From UBA5794 sp964196275 (GTDB taxonomy: Bacteria > Actinomycetota > Acidimicrobiia > Spongiisociales > UBA5794): a stretch of DNA of 64,000 nucleotides. Shown piece after piece: positions 58,950 to 64,000 of this stretch. The notes under the pieces were generated by a model. The model was given only the letters and a program-made list of their open reading frames with translations. It searched no databases and had not been told where the DNA came from. Location: contig CAXMSN010000092.1 of the NCBI GenBank assembly GCA_964196275.1, positions 1-64,000 on the forward strand, read 5' to 3'. The position numbers were made by a program, and so were the translations under genes. Numbering within the stretch: the first letter of the stretch is position 1; each line of letters begins with the position of its first letter.

Positions 58950-59348
58950 ATGGAACAGACCGAACAGCCGTGGGGGAACGAGCCGACGCCTTTCGACGCT
59001 TTGGGTGGCGAGGCGCGGATTCGCTCAATCGTTGAACGGTTCTATGACCTGATCGATGCTGACGCCCCAACGCTTCGAGCGATGCTTCCGAAGGACGACT
59101 CGGTATCGAGACAGAAGCTGTTCATGTATCTCGTGGAATGGACGGGTGGGCCTGAGCTCTACACGCCCGAGCGCGGGCATCCGATGATGAGGAGGCGGCA
59201 TCTGCCTTTTGCGATCGGACAGGACGAGGTCGAAACGTGGCTGGCGTGTATGGGGCAATCCCTCGACGAGAACGAGGTTGCCGGCCCCGTCAGGACCTTC
59301 CTCGATGAAAAATTCACCGCGCTCGCCCGGCACATGCAAAACGTCTAA
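58950..59348 (+). CDS. group II truncated hemoglobin
   Basis: A 132 aa 2-over-2 globin. Phe-Tyr at helix B (RFYDLID), the GGPELYTPERGHPMMRRRHLPF segment with proximal His84, and EVETWLACM with the helix G Trp of group II members are all visible. It probably binds oxygen or nitric oxide and protects against oxidative or nitrosative stress, as trHbO-type proteins do. It is divergent from the MFS exporter. Confidence 0.94.
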   Translation: MEQTEQPWGNEPTPFDALGGEARIRSIVERFYDLIDADAPTLRAMLPKDDSVSRQKLFMYLVEWTGGPELYTPERGHPMMRRRHLPFAIGQDEVETWLACMGQSLDENEVAGPVRTFLDEKFTALARHMQNV

Positions 59349-59423
59349 TCGACGGGGCACCCAAGGTTCTCCATCTGGGAGATTCGGCTCAAGTTTTGGT
59401 GGCGGATCTGACGATGACTAGGC

Positions 59424-59672
59424 ATGCAGTACACATACGAACTAGATACCCGCCTTACCGATGAGCGCACCTCGGTGCTCTCAGTGGGAACCGGCCGATT
59501 CGTCCGCAGCTTTGCGATCGTTGGGTGGATCCTGAACGCAGTGTTCATCATCACGGTGCTCCTCGTCTTCCCTGGGACCCTTCAGAGTCCAGTCGCATGG
59601 ACGCCGTTCGCGATGATCGCGGTAGTAGCGGGCCTCACCTTCCAGGCTGGACGCCAAGTCACACACCGATAG
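59424..59672 (+). CDS. small two-helix membrane protein
   Basis: An 82 aa hypothetical protein: a polar N-terminus of about 28 residues, helix 1 at about 29-48 (FAIVGWILNAVFIITVLLVF) and helix 2 at about 57-75. No family is recognised. It sits between the globin and the phosphoribosyltransferase, both plus strand. Neither a clear ribosome binding site nor a consensus leaderless -10 is present, so support comes mainly from its topology. Confidence 0.6.
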   Translation: MQYTYELDTRLTDERTSVLSVGTGRFVRSFAIVGWILNAVFIITVLLVFPGTLQSPVAWTPFAMIAVVAGLTFQAGRQVTHR

Positions 59673-59728
59673 TCGGCGGGTGGTCCTCGATCACCGATCT
59701 CTGCGTTTGCCCCACCTCCGTGCCCCTC

Positions 59729-59734
59729 TATCGT
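59729..59734 (+). promoter_or_regulatory. -10 element for the phosphoribosyltransferase gene (leadered)
   Basis: TATCGT lies 19 nt before ATG 59754, giving a short leader that carries GGAGG at 59745-59749. Confidence 0.4.
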
Positions 59735-59753
59735 GGGCAGTCGTGGAGGTCGC

Positions 59754-60404
59754 ATGCACGACGCGTACTTTTCCGATCGAATCGAAGCAGGTCGGGCGCT
59801 CGCTGAGACGCTCCACGATTTGTCTGACCGCGACGACGTAGTCGTTCTTGCACTGCCCAGAGGGGGAGTGCCTGTTGGGTTCGAGGTCGCTCGACGACTG
59901 AACGCACCGCTGGATGTCATCGTCGTCCGCAAGATCGGCACGCCCGGACAGCAAGAGTTGGCGATGGGGGCGGTCGCATCGGGTGGAGCGCTTGTTCGCA
60001 ACGAGTGTGTCATCAACAGCATGCGCGTCGACGAAGCGACGTTCGACCGTGTGGCAGATCAGAAACGGCGCGAGGTTCGAGATCGAGAACAGCTCTTCCG
60101 TGGTGATAGTGAACCGCTTGCGGTGAAAGAGAAGGTTGTGATCGTCGTTGATGACGGTGTTGCGACGGGATCGACGATCATCGCCGCACTTCGGGCGCTC
60201 AGGCAACTCGGGCCGGCGCGTGTGATTGTGGCCGTCCCGGTCGCACCGCCAGACACGGTCGCCGCCCTTTCCGAGATCGCCGACGAGGTAGTAGCCCTGA
60301 AGATGCCAACACCCTTCATGGCAGTGGGCGCCTGGTACGGCTCCTTCCCTCAGGTCCCCGACAAGGAAGTAATACGCCTCCTCAAGAAGCTACGCAATAC
60401 GTAG
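59754..60404 (+). CDS. phosphoribosyltransferase family protein
   Basis: A 216 aa type I PRTase-fold protein. VVLALPRGGVPVGFEVARRL (about 30-49) and the PRPP-binding loop VVIVVDDGVATGSTI (about 127-141) are intact, with DVIVVRKIGTPGQQELAMGA as the dimer or hood region. Such proteins often occur alone and their acceptor base is unknown. It lies near purine genes but on the opposite strand. The stop codon is embedded in a heptamer array. Confidence 0.88.
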   Translation: MHDAYFSDRIEAGRALAETLHDLSDRDDVVVLALPRGGVPVGFEVARRLNAPLDVIVVRKIGTPGQQELAMGAVASGGALVRNECVINSMRVDEATFDRVADQKRREVRDREQLFRGDSEPLAVKEKVVIVVDDGVATGSTIIAALRALRQLGPARVIVAVPVAPPDTVAALSEIADEVVALKMPTPFMAVGAWYGSFPQVPDKEVIRLLKKLRNT

Positions 60405-60438
60405 TACGTATTACGTGGTCTGTGGCCTGTGGTCGTCT
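60391..60438. repeat. heptamer tandem array H6
   Basis: TACGCAA, TACGTAG, TACGTAT, TACGTGG, TCTGTGG, CCTGTGG in register. The second unit contains the phosphoribosyltransferase stop codon, and the array ends at the purB stop codon, so it fills the convergent gap and forms the last codons of one gene. Confidence 0.87.
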
Positions 60439-61734
60439 CTAGAGTTCCGTGCTCTCCAGGCGTTCGAACACGACGGCCGCGTTTCCCAGGAACCTCTCGA
60501 AGGTGAAACAGGCATCGAGGGTTTCGCTGTCCAGTGTCACTTCCGGATCTGCCGCCAGGCGGTCCTTGAGATTGCCGCCGTTATCCCATGTCTCCATAGC
60601 GCTTCGCTGCACGATCGCGTAGGCCTCGTCTCGCGTCAGGCCCGTGTCTATCAGTGCAAGCAGTACGGCTTGGGAGTAGACGAGCCCACGGGTGGACTCG
60701 AGGTTCTCGAGCATGCGCTCTGCATCGACTACCAAGTTGGCGACCAACCCATTCATTCGTCGGAGCGCGTAGTGAAGGAGTCCTGTGGCATCGGGGATGA
60801 TGATTCGTTCGACCGATGAGTGCGAGATATCTCTCTCGTGCCAGAGTGCGACGTTCTCAAGTCCCGCTGACGCATAGCCACGGAGCACCCGTGCGACGCC
60901 CGTGAGGTTCTCGGATGCGATGGGATTCCGCTTGTGGGGCATCGCGGAAGAGCCCTTCTGGCCCTTCCGGAACGCCTCGCGCGCTTCGCCGACCTCGGAG
61001 CGCTGGAGGTGTCGGATCTCGGTGGCGAACCGCTCAACGGATGCGCCTACTCCAGCGATCACAGACAGGTAATGAGCGTGTCGATCGCGAGGTATGACCT
61101 GCGTGCTTGCCGGCTCGACCCCGAGGCCGAGCGCACTGCACACGTACGTCTCAACGAACGGAGGTGTGTGGGCATAGGTGCCGACAGCGCCTGAGATCTT
61201 GCCGAACGAGACCCCAGCGACGGCATCGGTGAGCCGCTCGTAGTCGCGCTGGATCTCGAACGCCCAGTTCGCGAGTTTCAGTCCGAAAGATGTGGGCTCT
61301 GCCCAGATGCCGTGCGTACGGCCGATGGTCGGTGTGTCCTTCAACTCCAGGGCTCGTGACTTGACGGTCTCGAAGAGGTCAGCAAGTGCGCCGAGCAGCA
61401 GCCCGCCTGACTCCATGAGCAGCACGCCGCTGGCGGTGTCGAGTACATCGGACGAGGTGAGTCCGAAGTGGACCCACTCGCCGCCCTCGGTGACGGACTC
61501 CGCAAGCAGGTCGACGAATGCAGCGACGTCGTGATTCGTTACCTGTTCGCGCTCCTTCCACGCATCGATGTCAACTTCTGGTGCGTGTCTGGCGGCGGCA
61601 GCAGCCGACGACGGCGCCTTGCCGAGCTCTGCCCATGCTTCGACGACGAGGGTCTCGACCTCCTTCCACACAGCGAGCTTCCTGGTGTCAGACCAGATCG
61701 CTGCCATCTCTGGCGTGGAGTACCGTTCGATCAT
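60439..61734 (-). CDS. purB: adenylosuccinate lyase
   Basis: A 431 aa fumarase/aspartase-superfamily enzyme acting twice in purine synthesis (SAICAR to AICAR, and adenylosuccinate to AMP). GLTSSDVLDTA (about 91-101) and the signature GQKGSSAMPHKRNP (about 257-270) are intact. It is last in purA-purD-purE-purB and its ATG overlaps the purE stop (ATGA). Confidence 0.96.
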   Translation of the reverse strand: MIERYSTPEMAAIWSDTRKLAVWKEVETLVVEAWAELGKAPSSAAAAARHAPEVDIDAWKEREQVTNHDVAAFVDLLAESVTEGGEWVHFGLTSSDVLDTASGVLLMESGGLLLGALADLFETVKSRALELKDTPTIGRTHGIWAEPTSFGLKLANWAFEIQRDYERLTDAVAGVSFGKISGAVGTYAHTPPFVETYVCSALGLGVEPASTQVIPRDRHAHYLSVIAGVGASVERFATEIRHLQRSEVGEAREAFRKGQKGSSAMPHKRNPIASENLTGVARVLRGYASAGLENVALWHERDISHSSVERIIIPDATGLLHYALRRMNGLVANLVVDAERMLENLESTRGLVYSQAVLLALIDTGLTRDEAYAIVQRSAMETWDNGGNLKDRLAADPEVTLDSETLDACFTFERFLGNAAVVFERLESTEL

Positions 61735-62177
61735 TCGGCGAGCCCTCTCCTATACGTGTCGAGTTTGCGAGCCAGGTCTTCGTCCGCGACGCTCAGGATC
61801 GCGATGGCAAGGTATGCGGCGTTGGCCGATGAATCGATTGCGACGGTGGCCACCGGTATGCCCGTCGGCATCTGCACCGTCGAGTAGAGAGCGTCGACGC
61901 CACCGAGGCCACCGGCTGATACAGGGATGCCGATAACGGGCAGCGTCGAGTGTGCTGCGACTGCCCCGGCAAGGTGTGCTGCCTTGCCTGCACCGCAGAT
62001 GATCGCTCCGAAACCGTTATCCCTTGCCGAAGAAGCGAACTCCGCGACCTTCGCAGGTGTGCGGTGTGCCGACATCACATGAACCTCATGCTCGACCCCG
62101 AACTCTTCGAGCACGGCGGCACTCGGTTCCATCTTCGACATGTCCTTATCGGACCCCATCAAGATGGCGACCTTCAT
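61731..62177 (-). CDS. purE: N5-carboxyaminoimidazole ribonucleotide mutase
   Basis: A 148 aa class I PurE. MGSDKDMSKMEPSAAVL (about 8-24), MSAHRTP (about 39-45) and CGAGKAAHLAGAVAAHSTLPVIGIPV are typical. It converts N5-CAIR to CAIR and normally needs PurK, which is not in this window. It overlaps purD and purB by 4 nt each. Confidence 0.95.
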   Translation of the reverse strand: MKVAILMGSDKDMSKMEPSAAVLEEFGVEHEVHVMSAHRTPAKVAEFASSARDNGFGAIICGAGKAAHLAGAVAAHSTLPVIGIPVSAGGLGGVDALYSTVQMPTGIPVATVAIDSSANAAYLAIAILSVADEDLARKLDTYRRGLAE

Positions 62178-63442
62178 GGTGCGTTCCCTTCCTTCAGCGC
62201 ACCGATGTCGGTGCGGTATTGCTTTCCATTGAACGTAACGGCCTCGACTGCTCTGTAGGCCGTGGCCCGTGCCTCCCCGATTGTGCCAGCTTCGCCGACG
62301 ACATTGAGGACGCGACCCCCCGAGGTCTCGAGGTGGTCATCAGAGTGTTGCGTCCCTGCGTGGAACACGATCGTGCCAGCAGGAAGATCGTGGATCGTGA
62401 TCAGGTCGCCCTTGCGCGGCGCATCCGGGTATCCACTCGCCGCGAGAACCACATTCACCGTCACCTTGTCTGCCCACTCGAGTTTGATGCCAGCGAGTCC
62501 GTTCATCGTGGCTTCGTATATGGCGTGCAGAAGATCCGACTTGAGTCGGGGCAGGACCACTTGGGTCTCTGGATCGCCGAGCCTGCAATTGAATTCGACG
62601 ACCCGCGGGCCCGTATCGGTCAACATGAGACCCACGTAGAGGAAGCCCGTGTAGTCGATGCCCATCGAGGCGAGTTGAGTAAGTGTTGGCTTTGCGACGT
62701 GCGTCGTTGTCCACTGCACCAGATCGTCCGGGAGGTCGTCAACGGGTGAGTACGCTCCCATCCCTCCGGTGTTCGGGCCGAGGTCGCCATCCGAAAGCCG
62801 CTTGTAATCGCGTGCTGGCTCGAGCGGAACCGCAACACCATCGGCGCAGAGATAGAAGACGGAGACCTCGTCTCCCTCCATGTACTCCTCTATTACGACG
62901 GATGACCCGGCGCTGGCGAACCGACCACCGAGACAGTCGTCAACCCAGGCATTTGCAGCGGCAACGTCGTCGGTGACGAGTACTCCCTTGCCAGCGGCGA
63001 GCCCGTCAGCTTTCACTACGTACGGACCGCCAAACGAACCTAGGTGTTCCCGTGCGCTCGACCGATCCGTGAAGGTCCGGGCTGCAGCCGTCGGGACACC
63101 GGCTTGGTCCATGATCAGCTTCGCAAACGTCTTCGAGGACTCCAGCTGTGCTCCATCGGCTCCAGGGCCGAACACGGCGATGCCGGCAGAGCGCAAGACA
63201 TCTGCGACTCCCGCTGCAAGGGGGGCCTCGGGGCCGATCACCACGAGATCTGCCGACGATCTGGCGGCAAGGTCAAGGACGGCGTCGGGATCCATGATGT
63301 CTACATCGTCGACGATGTCTCCAAGCTCGCGCAGACCCGGGTTCCCTGGGCACGAAATCAGTGCTTCAAGTAGAGGGCTCTGTGTGAGCTTCCATCCGAT
63401 CGCATGTTCCCTGCCGCCACCACCTAGGAGGAGAACACGCAT
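62174..63442 (-). CDS. purD: phosphoribosylamine--glycine ligase (GAR synthetase)
   Basis: A 422 aa ATP-grasp ligase for the second purine step. MRVLLLGGGGREHAIGWKL opens the protein, IGPEAPLAAGVAD near 71, KADGLAAGKGV near 143 and the metal-binding EFNCRLGDPETQ near 285 follow. It begins 7 nt after the purA stop. Confidence 0.96.
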   Translation of the reverse strand: MRVLLLGGGGREHAIGWKLTQSPLLEALISCPGNPGLRELGDIVDDVDIMDPDAVLDLAARSSADLVVIGPEAPLAAGVADVLRSAGIAVFGPGADGAQLESSKTFAKLIMDQAGVPTAAARTFTDRSSAREHLGSFGGPYVVKADGLAAGKGVLVTDDVAAANAWVDDCLGGRFASAGSSVVIEEYMEGDEVSVFYLCADGVAVPLEPARDYKRLSDGDLGPNTGGMGAYSPVDDLPDDLVQWTTTHVAKPTLTQLASMGIDYTGFLYVGLMLTDTGPRVVEFNCRLGDPETQVVLPRLKSDLLHAIYEATMNGLAGIKLEWADKVTVNVVLAASGYPDAPRKGDLITIHDLPAGTIVFHAGTQHSDDHLETSGGRVLNVVGEAGTIGEARATAYRAVEAVTFNGKQYRTDIGALKEGNAP

Positions 63443-63449
63443 GCTCCCA

Positions 63450-64000
63450 TCACCTGCTCAAGGTTGCCGCACGAGAGGGGCCGACCGAGACCGTCTTGAT
63501 CGGAACGCCAGCGATGTCCTCGATACGCTCGACATAGCTTCTGGCCGCTTCCGGCAGGTCGCTGTAGGACGTCATGGCGGAGATGTCATCACCCCAACCC
63601 GGGTGCTCTTCGTACTCGGGGGTGCATGTGTAGAGCACTCGCTGCTGGCGCGGCATCTCGGTGTGCCGGTCACCTTCCGAGCTGTACGCGGTCGCGATTT
63701 TGATGGTGTCGAAATGCGAAAGGATGTCGAGCTTCGTCAGCGCGATCTCTGTCAGGCCGTTGACTCTCACCGCATACCGCAAGGCCACGGTGTCGAGCCA
63801 TCCGCATCGCCTCCGCCGCCCGGTCACGGTGCCGTACTCACCGCCAATGTCGATCATGCGGTCGCCGATCTCATCCTCGAGCTCCGTTGGGAACGGTCCC
63901 GTTCCGACCCTCGAGATATACGCCTTCACGACCCCGATGACGCTGTCGATGTCCTTCGGGCCGATGCCAGATCCCACGGGAGCGCCGCCGGCGGTCGGGT
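63450..64000 (-). CDS. purA: adenylosuccinate synthetase, C-terminal part (5' end outside window)
   Basis: The C-terminal 182 codons of PurA, which makes adenylosuccinate from IMP, aspartate and GTP. The frame is open to the window edge; upstream of the first in-frame GTG it still reads PTAGGAPVGSGIGP, matching the family. RRRRCGWLDTVALRYAVRVNG is the conserved IMP and aspartate loop and LTKLDILS is the guanine-binding motif. It leads purD-purE-purB. Confidence 0.95.
   Translation of the reverse strand, partial: PTAGGAPVGSGIGPKDIDSVIGVVKAYISRVGTGPFPTELEDEIGDRMIDIGGEYGTVTGRRRRCGWLDTVALRYAVRVNGLTEIALTKLDILSHFDTIKIATAYSSEGDRHTEMPRQQRVLYTCTPEYEEHPGWGDDISAMTSYSDLPEAARSYVERIEDIAGVPIKTVSVGPSRAATLSR

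Overview
The window looks like a chromosomal segment of a high-GC actinobacterium, plausibly from or near class Acidimicrobiia; I cannot place it more precisely. The pointers are the tiny basic ribosomal protein bS22 (16959-17051), a copper operon headed by CsoR with a mycobacterial-type operator, a PAC2-family protein, F420/flavin-type oxidoreductases, a separate PurS, and many genes that appear to be transcribed without a 5' leader. Coding density is very high, and genes in operons often overlap by 4 bases (ATGA/GTGA).

Layout. 0.1-0.9 kb: tRNA-Gly and a methyltransferase. 0.9-14.9 kb: ordinary metabolic and housekeeping genes (MBL-fold hydrolase, luciferase-like oxidoreductase, PhzF, acyl-CoA ligase, secreted SGNH hydrolase, DinB, an aminotransferase, an ABC-2 exporter, a cation diffusion facilitator, homoserine kinase). 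15-21.6 kb: YhhN, low-molecular-weight phosphatase, gamma-Glu-GABA hydrolase, bS22, a class V aminotransferase, a CopD-like protein, PAC2 and a DUF255/YyaL protein. 21.7-25.3 kb: a VapBC-type toxin-antitoxin pair and the csoR-copZ-copA copper-efflux operon. 25.4-34.7 kb: a second ABC exporter, a transsulfuration pair (CBS and MetB), RsgA, an SDR, a second class V aminotransferase and an LCP cell-wall enzyme. 34.8-46.7 kb: IlvD, a selenoprotein W-like gene, an amidohydrolase, IMPase, Lnt, GabT, an interrupted amidase, enoyl-CoA hydratase and a DUF4349 lipoprotein. 46.7-64 kb: de novo purine synthesis on the minus strand in three blocks, purA-purD-purE-purB, purC-purS-purQ-purL and purF-purM, separated by an MFS exporter, a globin, a phosphoribosyltransferase, a rhomboid protease and a DUF3179 lipoprotein.

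Most interesting. (1) 36781-37044 reads as a full selenoprotein W/Rdx protein only if an in-frame TGA is decoded as selenocysteine. The motif is CxxU, an fdhF-like hairpin with a GU apical loop lies 16 nt after the TGA, and a -10 element is correctly placed for the upstream ATG. (2) A window-wide promoter grammar: hexamers of the form TAnnnT end about 5-9 nt before the start codon of roughly 25 genes that lead transcription units, which predicts pervasive leaderless transcription and helps choose starts. (3) Six intergenic arrays of degenerate 7-bp tandem repeats. (4) A family of hairpin-bounded interspersed elements of about 130-200 bp in three copies, two of which bracket the DUF3179 gene in opposite orientation. 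(5) An amidase interrupted by TAG at a conserved Trp, and an apolipoprotein N-acyltransferase with Ser in place of the catalytic Cys.
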